The position numbers were made by a program, and so were the translations under genes. Positions 11,413 through 23,965 of a DNA stretch of 64,000 nucleotides are shown in pieces (within the stretch, counting starts at the first letter, position 1; each line of letters starts with the position of its first letter). The notes beneath the pieces were generated by a model. The model was not told where the DNA came from and made no database searches. It saw only the letters and a list, made by a program, of their open reading frames with translations. Source of the DNA: Desmodus rotundus (lineage: Eukaryota; Chordata; Mammalia; Chiroptera; Phyllostomidae); contig NC_071392.1 of assembly GCF_022682495.2 (NCBI RefSeq), positions 55,267,459 to 55,331,458 on the forward strand, written 5' to 3'.

Positions 11413-13368
11413 GGGCCAAGATGGAGGCGTATTTAGACACACTGTGCCTCCTCACACAACCAAAAGAAGGACAACAACATTTTAAACACAAAAAACAACC
11501 AGAACTGACAGAAAATTGAACTGTATAGAAGTCCAACAACCAAGGAGATAAAGAAGAAACATTCATCCAGACAGGTAGGAAAGGCGGAGATGGGCAGCCT
11601 GAGCAGAGAGGACAGGCGACGGCAAGGCGGCAGCTGGCAGATCCAGCGATGTGGCAGATTGTGGAACTGGGCAGGCTAGGCTGCGGCTGGCAGACCCTGT
11701 GGCCCCACATTCACGCATAGATAAACCGGGAGGAAGAGCAGGGGAGCGAAGCAGACCACACAACTCAGGGCTCCAGCATGGGGAAATAAAGCCTCAAACC
11801 TATGATTGAAAACACCCGAGGGGGTTGAGGCGGCAGCAGGAGAAACTCCCAGCCTCACAGGAGAGTTCGTTGCAGAGACCCACAGGGTCCTAGAGTGTGC
11901 GCAAGCCCACCCATTCGGGAATCAACACCAGAGGGGAGCAATTTGATTGTGGGTAGTGGAGGGAGTGACTGCAATCCGGCAGAGAGTGGAGCAAGCGCCT
12001 TTGCTCCCTCTCAGCCCCTCCCCCACATACAGCATCACAGCACAGCCACCAGCATTACCCTGCCCCAGTGAACACCTAAGGCTCCACCCCTTTACATAAC
12101 AGACGCTCCAAGACAAAAAAAAAAAAAATGGCCCAAATGAAAGAACAGATCAAAGCTCTAGAAAAAATACAACTAAGCAAAGAAGAGATAGCCAACCTAT
12201 CAGATGCACAGTTCAAAACACTGGTAATCAGGAAGCTCACAGAATTGGTTCAATTTGGTCACAAATTAGATGGAAAAATGAAGGCTATCTAAGAGAAACA
12301 AAGGAAAATGGACAGGGAACCAGTAGTAATGCAAAGGAAACTGGGACTCAAATCAATGGTGTGGACCAGAAGGAAGAAACAAACATCCAACCAGAAAAGA
12401 ATGAAGAAACAAGAATTAAAAAAAAATGAGGAGAGGCTTAGGAACCTCCAGGACATCTTTAAACGTTCCAACATCCGAATTATAGGGATGCCAGAAGGAG
12501 AAGAGGAAGAACAAAAAATTGAAAACTTATTTGGACAAATAATGAAGGAGAACTTCCCTAATCTGGTAAAGGAAATAGACTTCCAGGAAGTCCAGGAAGC
12601 TCAGAGAATCCCAAAGAAGCTGGACCCAAGGAGGAACACACCAAGGTACATCATAATTACATTAGCCAAGATGAAACAGAAGGAGAGAATCTTAGAAGCA
12701 GCAAGAGAAAAGGACACAGTTACCTACAAAGGAGTTCCCATAAGACTGCCAACTGATTTCTCAAAAGAGACCTTACAGGCAAGAAGGGGCTGGAAAGAAG
12801 TATTTGAACTCATGAAAGCCAAGGACCTACATCCAAGATTGCTCTATCCAGCAAAGCTATCATTTAGAATGGAAGGGCAGATAAAGTGCTTCTCAGATAA
12901 GGTCAAGTTAAAGGAATTCATCATCACCAAGCCCTTATTCTATGAAATGTTAAAGGGATTTATCTAAGAAAAAGAAGATCAAAAATATGAACAGTAAAAA
13001 TGACAGCAAACTCACAGTTATTAACAACCACACCTAAAACAAAAACAAAAGCAAACTAAGCAAACAACCAGAACGGGGACAGAACCACAGAAATGGAGAT
13101 CACATGAAGAGTTATCAATGGGGGAGTGGGAGGGGGAGAGTGAGGGGAAAGGTACAGAGAATAAGTAGCATAAATGGTAGCTAGAAAATAGACAGAGGGA
13201 GGGTAAGAATAGAATAGGAAATGTAGAAGCCAAAGAACTTATAAGTATGGCCCATGGACTTGAACTATAGGGTAGGAATGTGGGAGGGAGGGGGTGGGCA
13301 GGATGGAGTGGAATGAAGGGGGGGGATGGGACAACTGTAATAGCATAATCAATAAATATATTTTTAAA
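11413..13368 (+). mobile_element. ORF1-only 'half-L1' retroelement (HAL1-like), complete
   Basis: A 1956-bp element flanked by perfect 15-bp duplications AAGATTACATTTCCT (11398-11412 and 13369-13383). It opens with the L1-like GGGCCAAGATGGAGGCG, has about 715 bp of 5' UTR, an L1 ORF1 (12128-12967), then passes straight into a purine-rich 3' UTR ending 'caactgtaatagcataatcaataaatata' plus an A-rich tail. There is no ORF2, endonuclease or reverse transcriptase sequence between ORF1 and the tail. That is the layout of HAL1 elements, known from mammals including bats, which borrow L1 ORF2 protein. Confidence 0.88.
12128..12967 (+). pseudogene. L1-type ORF1 (RNA-binding chaperone) of the HAL1-like element, one stop
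   Basis: L1 ORF1 proteins form trimers that coat retroelement RNA. The frame starts at ATG 12128 and is broken once, by TAA at 12290-12292 (codon 55). Thereafter it is open to 12967 (from ATG 12308, 219 codons). The visible protein has a Lys/Glu-rich coiled-coil-like segment, an RRM-type core (NIRIIGMPEGEEEE, then YIIITLAKMKQKERIL) and the C-terminal domain (VPIRLPTDFSKETLQARRGW, HPRLLYPAKLSF). Size is smaller than typical L1 ORF1 but the RRM and C-terminal blocks are complete. The single stop suggests a recent copy. Confidence 0.85.
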
Positions 13369-13767
13369 AAGATTACATTTCCTTTTTTGGTGAAATATTT
13401 AAAGCCCAAAGATAGAAGCTGTTCACCATTACCCTATAATATGTTGTTGCAGGAGTAAGTTGAGGTAGTCCCAGGTGCCAGGGTGGTCCCAGATGCTGGG
13501 TTGAGAACTGGATATTTTGGGAAAAGAAAGCCATACTTATCTCCTTTCTCTGTACCTGTTTACATTTGACTTGCTGGGACACTGATAGGGCTTTCTACTA
13601 TTTGCTGTTTATTCCTCTTTCAAGGAGTCACAGGGCTATCCTACCAGTAGGCACTTTTGAGGTTGGAGAAAACTGTTTTGAGTCCTCTGCCAAGATTGCT
13701 TTCATATGGGGGCTAAACAAATGATTAAGTAAACCCAATTAGCTAGAATTTTCTCTCTTTTTGGGCT

Positions 13768-14270
13768 TTTTTTTAATTTTAATTTTTTATTGTTATTCAA
13801 TTACAGTTGTGTGCCTTTTCTCCCCATCCCTCCACCTCACCCCAGCCAAACCCCCCTACCTCCCCCACCTCCACCCTCCCCCTTGATTTTGTCCTTGTGT
13901 CCTTTATAGTAGTTCCTGTAATCCCCTCTCTTCATTTTCCCCTCCCCACTCCCCCCTGCCCATTGTTAGATTGTTCTTAACTTCAATGTCCCTGGTTATA
14001 TTTTGTTTCCTTTTTTTTTTTTCTATTTATTATGTTCCAGTTAAAGGTGAGATCATATGGTATTTGTCCCTCACCATCTGGCTTATTTCACTTAACATAA
14101 TGCTCTCCAGTTCCATCCATTCTGTTGCAAAGGGTATAAGCTCCTTCTTTCTCTCTGCTGGGTAGAATTCCATTGGGTAAATATACCATAGTTTCTGGAT
14201 CCACTCGTTTGCTGATGGGCACTTAGGTTGCTTCCAGTACTTGGCTATTGTAAATTGTGCTGCTATGAAC
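13768..14270 (-). mobile_element. 5'-truncated L1 3' end
   Basis: About 500 bp of reverse-oriented L1: a T-rich tail, 'attcaattacagttgtgtgcc', the C-rich UTR, and 'tttcacttaacataatgctctccagttccatcc' to 'gctgctatgaaca'. It encodes, in reverse, the last part of ORF2. No clear duplication found at the ends. Confidence 0.88.
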
Positions 14271-16288
14271 ATTCAATATCATTCGTATCTTATTATCACA
14301 TGTCCAAAGAAAGGGGATATATTTGCTAGTTCCATGTTTCAATCTGAGACCATTAATAGTAACTTCATGGCAACAAGGACCAGTCCATGGTCTTACGGAG
14401 ACTAGTAAAAATTCACTATTTTGAGGCCATAAGGGTTAATTGATTTCAGAATTGTAAGCCGCATAATACTTGGCATAATAATAGCTACTAAATGTATTAT
14501 TCCATACCATATCAATACATTTTATGCAGTTCACAATTTGATCATGTTTAAGATATGAGTACTCAAATGAAACACTAGTTTTATCTTTAAAAATATCCCA
14601 TTGAATGACAATTTTACTTAGAATCTTTGAAGGACAAATTGATCATGAAACACAAACATTTGTTGTTGAGATCAATTGTCAGAATGCTCACTGGTTCCAT
14701 TTAAAAGGGTTTGATGATTGTCTTCAAAGTGCTTGGAAGCTCTAGCACAATAAACACTTTGAAGCACAATGCTTTGTCATCCTCCTGCCTTAGGCCTGCT
14801 GTTTCTGGCATGGATTAGCAGTGTTGAGTTTTATTTACTTTTTCTTATTTTTCTTTCTTTCACAATAGAAGAGTTTCCCCATAATGACTAACTTTATCCC
14901 ATGTGAGTACTAAGCCTTTCAAATGGCCTGGGCTGTGGTACTCAAGCGTGTTGGGACAACCTCATTAATGAAAGACATATTAGATGGGGTCTTTGTTGCC
15001 ACATTATAGTATTGGTCTTACAGAACTGTGCCCTCCACCACATGACAGTGATGCAGGCACTACCACCTCCATGAGAGTAGATATTACAGCAACAAACTAA
15101 CTCTTTCCCTGGGTGATTTTTTCAATGCTCTTTTCTGACAGTGACTGGCCCTTGTCTTCACATTTGCTCTGACTTCTTCTCAAGCAAAAATTGGTTTTAA
15201 AAAGATTCATCATTTTTATTCAGTCAGGCTAATATTTTCCAGAACCACTTTCAGATTTTAACTGCTAAGTTTTCTGCAAGAAAAGTATTTCTCTGGTGTC
15301 TCTCCAGTGAATCAAAGTTATGATGGGACTCCTATGATTACAGGCTCTTCTTGAAAGTGGGCATAGTCAAGTGGGGCAAATTGTCTATTTCTAAGAAGTC
15401 TTAATACAGCTCTAAGAAGTCTTGAAACAGTTCTTGGTTCTTTGCTTGTGGATAAACAATTTGCCTTCTTTATTTTAATTACTGTAGGCACTAATTACAT
15501 GACATTTAAAGACTGAAAGCATGTAATAAAGAATTTCTAATGAACCCTGCCTTTTCATGGACCAAAGAGAAGACTCAAAGTGGGATCAATGAAAAAACAC
15601 CAGAATACTTTTAAAGGAGTTGGTACATGATTTATGCAATGAGGAATTTTTGCACTGCTCTAGCTCTTTCGTTTGGACACATCCTCAGACAACTATTTTC
15701 TGGGAAAGGATTAAACCTCTATATGAACTGGATTTAGATGTTTTCTTTGAATCATGACACATTCTCTCTATATATCATATTATGTTAGATATGTAATATG
15801 TAACATACACATATATTATGTATATGCACAGATATATATACATATTTGATACATTTATCTATACCTGACTTCAACTATTTTGGTTTTGCCTTAATTATAA
15901 TAAAATCCATATAAATCTTATAATAATGTTATTCATTTGTAATTCACTGGAATTTTTATTAATACTTAGTTTCTAAAATGCTTTTATTATGAAACTTGGC
16001 AGGAAATGAAGGCTGATTTATGTGCTCACACAACACACAAACACACATACACAATCAGTGGGCCCATAAACTAAAATATTTTGGATGAAAGAGTTCCTTG
16101 AGCAAAATATAAGAACAAAAAAATAAGACAAATTAATAAATACAAAACAAAACTATAACAATTTCATTTTCTATTTTTTTAAATATTGGACTTTCCTACC
16201 TAAAACAAATGCACAAGTTTTAGTATGAATTTACATGAATTTGGCATTTGACTTGGAGATAACTACAAAGGAACTATCTGGTGAGTAA
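14271..16288. other. Unassigned AT-rich flank
   Basis: No gene. TA-rich alternating sequence at 15765-15850. Nothing else recognised. Confidence 0.35.
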
Positions 16289-16303
16289 AAAGTTAGCGGT
16301 CTT

Positions 16304-16496
16304 GCCCTGGCCAGTGTGGCTCAGTTGGTCAGAGCATCGTCCCATAACCAAAAGGTTGCAGGTTTGATCCCAGGTGCGGGTAATGTATAGGAGGCAACCA
16401 ATCGATGCTTTTATCTCACATCACTGTTTCTCTCTCCCTACCTCTCTCTCAAAAAGCAATGAGAAAAACATACTCAGGTGAGAACTGAAAAAAGAG
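16304..16496 (+). mobile_element. Ves SINE (bat tRNA-derived), well preserved
   Basis: GCCCTGGCCAGTGTGGCTCAGTTGGTC start, A-box-like TGGCTCAGTTGG, B-box-like GGTTTGATCCC, 'gaggcaaccaatcgatgc' and 'tctcacatcactgtttctctctcc', ending in an A-rich tail. The flanks show an imperfect duplication, AAAGTTAGCGGTCTT (16289-16303) and AAAGTTAGTAGTATCTT (16497-16513). It diagnoses a bat genome. Confidence 0.93.
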
Positions 16497-16513
16497 AAAG
16501 TTAGTAGTATCTT

Positions 16514-17339
16514 CCACACCCGACCCCTCCCCCACCTCCTCCTTTTTTTTTAGTACAAAAGGAAATAAACACAAAATGGAAGTATAAAACAACAAAAAGA
16601 AAATTAACTTTAGATTTGAATATAGATCTGGCTTGGAATCTTTGTTCCAATTAATGTTACTTTGTCTCAGTTTCATCAGTAAAAGCAGGGATAAAATTAT
16701 CTACTGTTCAGAGTAGTTAAAATAATGATATATAAAAGCAAAAAAATGGATACTTGTTTGGTTCATATGAGCATTTACAAAATTTAGTAAAAAACTCTGG
16801 GATGGGCACAGATCCTAAAGAAAAACCTATAAAAGAAAAAGTTTTCCAGTCAATTCATTCTTGGCTGTAATTCTGTGATTTTGAGTTGGTGCTGTTGGTC
16901 CCAGTCTTTTTATATTCTATGCATCTAGTTCTCTAGCTTTAGTTGCTCTGTTGAGTAATTCTAGATTTCTAGTAAGAAAGAAAGAGGAAGAAATAAGAGA
17001 AGAAAGGAAGAAGGAGGGAGAAAGGGAAGGCAATAAGAAAGTGGGAGGAAGTGTCTCTTTATTTCATGTTGCTTGCCATTACAGTTTAAGAAATGTGAAA
17101 TTAACAAAATGAATATAAATATTGCTGGTCCAAGCATCTGCAGCCCATTACAAACCTCTGCACAGCAATATATATTCTTTTTCTATTTGAACTCTCATTC
17201 CAGCTTTTGTTCTTTCTCTCTCAATCTGTTTCTCATACTCTTCCATAATTACAGTAGAAAAAAATTATCACCCAGAAAATGATGTAGCAATATGTGTGCA
17301 AAGCTGATCTTGGAAAACCAATAAGACATAAAGTAAAAA
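16514..17339. other. Unassigned; purine tract
   Basis: Includes a GA-rich tract of about 80 bp (16973-17055). Nothing else recognised before the probable end of the INHBA 3' UTR. Confidence 0.4.
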
Positions 17340-20300
17340 ATTAAATCCCAAACAGGTCTTTTTATTTAACATAAGGCCAAAGAAGCTATCAGGCGTTGCT
17401 GAATACTGTCCACTAACTGTACAATATATTGACTGCATGCCTCGCAAACACCAAAATATCCACTGGAATGCCATAGAAATAAATAACTTCTCCTATAAAC
17501 ACATGAAAACATATCAAACTGTTATCTCTTTAAACATATTGTAAATAAAAAATTACCAGTACTTCTACACAATAAATATTAAGAAACCATTGACATAGTT
17601 GAAATGCACTCATATAAATTAACAACTTTAATTACATTAGCCAAACAGACATTGGTTAAAGAACTGCATGTAGTATGCAAAAAATAAACAAAATAAAAAC
17701 AAACAAACAACATCAACCACATAACATAAAAACTTTTAAAACAAAACAGGCTTCAGATTATCTTGGCTTTCATAATTATATTTTTCTTTTTAAGAAAAAT
17801 ATCAACCCATTGTCAATGCACTGCTTTTCAAAACATTTAAATAGAGGGTAAAACCCATTGGAAATTAATACAGAAGATATGATTCACTCTAGCCATAAAA
17901 AAATAAATAATATAGTTGAGACATGTGGTTTGCTTCTGTTCTTGAAGATGTGAACAGCTTCTAAGCATTCATTTTCTCTGACCCATACAACAGCTTCTCA
18001 GTGACAAAGGGTTTAATTTAAACACATACAATGTCCACCCCCAAACCTTCTGCCCACATCTACAAGTTTATTTATTGTGTAGGTTTTCAGGGTGACTAAG
18101 TTTTTCCTTACATTGAAAAGGGAAGTTGCCAAAAGGCCCACAGGAAATCGTTTTGTTTTTGTTTTTGTTTTTTTCAAGCAAACATGATCATATGAATATA
18201 AACTCAATATAACTGAGGCATTTACATTCTCTTTTCTTGGAGTCACCTCAAGGTCCAGTCCCACCGGTGTAGAAAAAAATTCTTTTGCTCTATGTAAGTG
18301 GAAAATTTAGGCACTCTCTTTGAAAACAGAGTGTGGAATCAATCTTAAATAAATAAGAAATTGACTGGTCTTCAGGGATAAAAAAAATGCCAAATCAGTG
18401 TGTCGAAAGTTGTCTTACTTTTTAATAGAAGAACAAGTTTCAATACTCTACAAAATTGTTACCATTCTTAAAAGATATTTGGCAACAAATGCTTTTCAGA
18501 GCTTTTAAAATTGGTGTAGGTAGATTTTTAAGAGCCTAGAAATTAGCTCTAAAAAGTAGAGAGATGCCAAAATCAGCTCAAGGAAACCACACTATGAAGA
18601 ACCCAATATGGCAAAATTTAAAAGCTTTTTCTTTTGACCTCCTGCTGCTACGTGAAAGGTATGGTTGTTCACAAGGCTGCATATCTTCCAGGATTATTAC
18701 AGATAGTAGTAACTTATAATTATATTTCATAGTTACATAAATTTAATGAAACCTAATTAAATTAAATCATCCCATTAAAATATTCTCATATGGAATTCAA
18801 TTTTGCTCCACTTATAATTAATGTGGCCACTAATAAACTCCATCTTATTCCCATACTTTGAGGACTTAAAGGGCTTAAAATATGACATATGTATTTAATA
18901 TGACATATATGTCAATTGTCTTTGCAACTGCAACTTCTTGCTTTTTCCACGGTCTTGGCCATCTCTGCTATTGCATAGTGAACAAGCACTTGGTTCCCCG
19001 CTCTATTTTTGGTCCAGTTCCAAATAAGAGGCAGTTCAAAAAGCCCTCAATGTTTTTCATGAAAATTTGTAAATTATGAACATCAACATCTACTTCTCTC
19101 CGTAAAACTTTCCTCACAACATCCACCTTACCCACCTGCCTAATTTCCTGATAAGTGGTTAAGAGTGAGGAAGTAAGTATCAATTTTGCATGCCCTCCTC
19201 ATATTTAATTAGGATCCACTCTCATGTAGTACCTATTGTCTTTACTGTATACAAAATGATGGACAGCTAGACCATAGTAAGCATATCTCACAGGGAATGA
19301 CAAAAAAGTGATTTGCCTGCATACAGCCTCGTGTTACTGTACACTGATTTAGTACAAGAGCTAAACCACCTTTTGTAACACTTGATTTCTCACTAATATT
19401 TTATTTTCCTACTATTAATTGTTTCTTAAGTCTTTGAGTTGACATAGGGCTGCCTGTTTCAACATTTTACAAAACACTAATGCATGTAATTTTCCCCAAT
19501 TATTAGAATTTTAAAATCTTTTCACACTTTAAAGAAGTCAGTAAAAATAAGGCTCTGTATAAAAAGCACATAAATGATTATCTTATAGCCATTCTAGGCA
19601 AGCTAAATACTGTGGATTAAACTAGTAAAAGTTTAGCTTTAAGCATTTATTTTGATATTTATAAAACAAAGTAGGTTTTTACCCTGTTTTGCATCTGAAT
19701 CAATACACACCAAATTATACATTAAGAATTGGGGCTATAAATTAAAATAGTAGGGATTTTTACTCCTGCCCCCATTCCTGCCCCCTCTTAACTATTCTCT
19801 TTCTTACTTCTCCTCTTTTAGCACCCTCTCCCAAATTATTTATCTTTTACCTAGTGACAGTAACATTATTTAGCCCAGTAGTGCAGGTAATATTTCTTAC
19901 AAGCAGGCCTTAAACATTAAAAAAATTACAATCAAGTCTTTTATTTTGGACTAAAGACTAATTTTTTCTGAAAAAGCATCTGATTTAAGATTGATTCCAA
20001 TAGATTATAAATATAAGCTGCAAAATCAACCTAGAGCTCTGATGAACATGAATTTCCTGTTTTCCCTACAGGGAATAACTTGTAGGATGGGGGTGGGGAA
20101 CAAGGAAGAGGAGGAAATTGAACTCTGTACATTGAAAGAGGGCCTTGATGAATATTCACTGGAATTTCCAGGCTTTTTCCCATTGAAATTTTTGAAATGT
20201 GCCCACCTAGTTCAGAGTAAAATCAAAAACTATAGCCTATCCTTCTTAAAAATACTGTGTTTTACACACATTCATTTCTTTAAGAACATTAAAAAATGAC

Positions 20301-20660
20301 ATCCTGAAGTGCTTACAATATGTCTGGACATGATGTGATACATGTATATATACATACAGATATGCATATGCACAAGCAATGTATATATACACATACGAGC
20401 ATGTAGCATTTATGATTCTGATTAAACTTGATATCCAACAATGTACAACTACTGTATGTCCAGTATGAAATATCCTGTTTCATGGATATAAAAGGAGTCA
20501 AAAACCAAACTTCTCAGGTCTTTTAAGCCTGAACACAATCCACCCTCCTCAGCCTTGAATCCCAACCCCTGACTCATTGATGGTGAATGATACCAACCAC
20601 GGACAGTTTAAAGGCTCACACAAATGTCTTTGGTGTATGTGTCTATTTTTTAAGGTACAA

Positions 20661-20695
20661 AATAATAATAATAATAATTATAATAATAAAAATAG
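20661..20695. repeat. (AAT)n microsatellite
   Basis: AAT repeats with one interruption (ATTAT) within the probable INHBA 3' UTR. Reads as ATT repeats in the transcript. Confidence 0.85.
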
Positions 20696-21208
20696 CTATT
20701 TTGTGTGCTGTAGCAGTTCTTTATAGCTCACATTAAGTGCAGCTCTTAACTCCCCCATCCCCACCCAAAAAAAAAATACTTGTTAAATAAGGATTGGACA
20801 GGTCAAACACCATCGTAGTGCAAATAGTAAACGATAAAAAAAAAACAACATTTACAAAATATAGAAATGTTTGGATCCAACAGATGGACAAACATATTCC
20901 TTTCAAGTATCTCTCCTTGAAGAAAATAAAAATTAATCAGGTTACTTCTGATACAAAAATGTCTCTCTTTTTGTTCTCCCTCAGGTAAACAGTTTCAAAC
21001 CTATTAGGTTGCATAGTTCTAAGATCATAAGCACCTTAAAGAAATATAACTTGGTATTTTTTTCTTGATATTTTATTCTTCTCAAATTTTTTATGTTGGC
21101 TTTTGTTTTGTTGTGAGAGTGGTTCAGAAAAAGGAAGTGTGACCACTATTGTTCATTTGCCAGTGTGTATATGTATGGGGGTATATAGAAATGCCTCTGT
21201 GTGTGTCC

Positions 21209-21231
21209 ATGCGTGTGTGTGTGTGTGTGCG
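21209..21231. repeat. (TG)n microsatellite in the probable INHBA 3' UTR
   Basis: Short GTGTGTGT run within a wider TG-rich segment (about 21160-21320). On the INHBA transcript it would read as CA repeats. Confidence 0.8.
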
Positions 21232-21757
21232 TTTCCTGGGGGGAGGGGTTATCTGAGTGTATGGGATCTGTGGCATGTGAGTATGTGTGGGGGCTGTAGT
21301 ATATGTGCACACACACTGATATACACAGAGAGAGGGTCAGGCAGACATACCTTATAACCTGGGTAGCTGGGTGGGAAAGTGCCTGTAACTGGCCCTTTCA
21401 AACTCATGGCTTTCTAGATGCTATTTGGATTTTGCTAGCCCACATTATTTTAGACTAGACTAGTTGAATTTGAGACTCACCCTGGAAGGGAACTGAAAAG
21501 GAGAGGGCAATCCTCCTGTTTAAGCAACTGATATCATTACTTTGATACCAGAAGAAATGAAGGATACTCTGTTTTCCCTTTCCTTCCCAATTCCCATCTC
21601 CTTCTCTGCTTCGTCTCCGAGACCTGGGCAGGGAATTTTTCCACATCTTCCTTTATCTGTTTCAGGTTTTGTTTTTCATTTATGATTTTTAATATCTATT
21701 TTTCTGGTTGTTTAATTCAGAAACACTAAGCATTTCTTCACTTTGCCACTGTCCCCT

Positions 21758-22714
<957 letters not shown>

Positions 22715-22754
22715 TCACTAATTTCAGGCCACCATGGGGTCTCTGTTACAGGCC

Positions 22755-23046
22755 ATCTCAAACATGTATCAACGAATTATGGTCCACAAGCTATAAGAAT
22801 GATTTTGACATTTGTAAATGAAGAAAAATAGTATTTTTGTGACATATGAAAATTATATGAAATTTAAACTTCAGTGCCTATAAATAAGGTTTATTGGACC
22901 ACAGCTATGCTTATTTCTTTATAGGTTTGTCTATAGCTATTTTTGCACTTTAATATGAGTTTAGTAGCTACAATAGAGACTGTCTGGACCACAAAGCTGA
23001 AATATTTATTTTCTGGTCTTTTATAGGAAAAGTTGGTCAACTTTTG
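22755..23046 (+). mobile_element. Ancient non-autonomous hAT-type DNA transposon relic
   Basis: Decayed copy of a mammal-wide element recognisable by TATGGTCCACAAGCTA, TTTATTGGACCACAGC and an end reading AAAAGTTGGTCAACTTTTGC. These correspond to the familiar 'tatggcccgcgggcc ... ttattggaacacagcc ... agtttgccgacccctg' pattern of hAT-Charlie-like repeats. It lies in INHBA intron 2 just upstream of exon 3. The exact family name is uncertain. Confidence 0.65.
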
Positions 23047-23079
23047 CTGTAGGAAGATGGCCTACATCTGATTTTGTCT

Positions 23080-23225
23080 AAGGGCTTATGGGGTCTGCAT
23101 CCATTGACTAATTGCTTAATCTTGGTTTCATCTTCTGTAAAGTAGGAATGGCATAATGACATTTGACCCATTATCCAATATGTTTGGAAGGACCAAATGG
23201 AATAACATAAATAAAACACACTGTA
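23080..23225 (-). repeat. MIR SINE relic
   Basis: Degraded MIR in minus orientation: a 'ttgcttaatcttggtttcatcttctgtaaagtaggaatggcataatgac' type core matching the MIR tail in reverse. Inside INHBA intron 2. Confidence 0.55.
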
Positions 23226-23324
23226 AGCCTGTAAGCTCTAGCAAGCAGTGGCTATATTGTTCCCATACAAATATGCAAATGAACTCCATCCCCACACCTG
23301 TGGGCCCCTAAATCTGTGTGTCAT

Positions 23325-23965
23325 GTAACCTCACCCTTCCTAGTCACAACACCTGCTTTTACTCCCATCTCTTCTTTCCTGGGTCATGGAATCAACTTTC
23401 TCTTTAATTGGCCTCTCCAGCAGAGAACCAAGCCCTTCTGCAATAATTTCTCCATGAAATGGGAAAAGGAATCTTTCCCAAGGGTGGATCTGATCATGTC
23501 ACTCATTCTTTACAGTCCCTTTCTGAGTTCCTATCGCCCTCAGTTTAAAAGAGAAACTGCCCAGGATGCTGGGCTCTACCTGACCTGCTTCTGCCTTCAT
23601 CCTCAATTCTCTCCCTGTGTCCCATCCTCTGTGATCCAGTCACACAATGTTTGTTTGAAGCTGTGAGCACCCCATGCACTCTCTCACCTCCAGGCAGTGA
23701 AACCTGCTGTTCTTTCTGCCTAGAATACTCCTGTTCTGAACACACACACTGCAGTGGCTGCCCTTAATAAGGTTTCAGATTGCAGATGAGACAACATCAC
23801 TTATTCTAGAGGCCTTCCCTGATACCTCTGCCCCTACTCTCCTGCCAGTCTAGTTAGGATGCCCAGGTCTGAGGTCCTACCTATCTTGTAAAGTGTCATA
23901 GCCCAGTGCTTAGCAGAAAGTAGGCAATTACTTGATTTCTTTTAATAAATGGTGGTATTCTTAGC
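23325..23965 (+). repeat. L2 LINE 3' fragment
   Basis: About 640 bp with the order of landmarks of the L2 3' end in plus orientation: ctgggctctacctgacctgc, ttctttctgcctagaata, gaggccttccctgatac, cccagtgcttagcagaaagtagg and a terminal aataaatggt. An old mammalian repeat in INHBA intron 2, with no coding capacity left. Confidence 0.75.

Larger units (their letters stand above)
17340..21757 (-). other. INHBA: Probable INHBA 3' UTR
   Basis: About 4.4 kb after the stop codon without any recognisable SINE, LINE or LTR, in contrast to the flanks; this suggests constraint. It is AT-rich with many ATTTA-type elements on the minus strand. AATAAA hexamers on the minus strand occur at 21077-21072, 18076-18067 (two overlapping) and 17366-17361, among others. 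INHBA is known to give several mRNA sizes, which alternative poly(A) sites would explain. The distal limit is a guess based on the 17366-17361 signal. A (TG)n run lies within it at about 21200-21230 and an AAT-rich run at 20661-20695. Confidence 0.5.

Noticed and set aside
12128..12967. Possible domesticated host gene from L1 ORF1
   Set aside because: It is embedded in a complete retroelement with target duplications and carries an in-frame stop; nothing suggests host use.
16304..16380. tRNA-like sequence with A and B boxes
   Set aside because: It is the head of a Ves SINE; it lacks a foldable acceptor stem and is followed by the SINE body, so it is not a tRNA gene.
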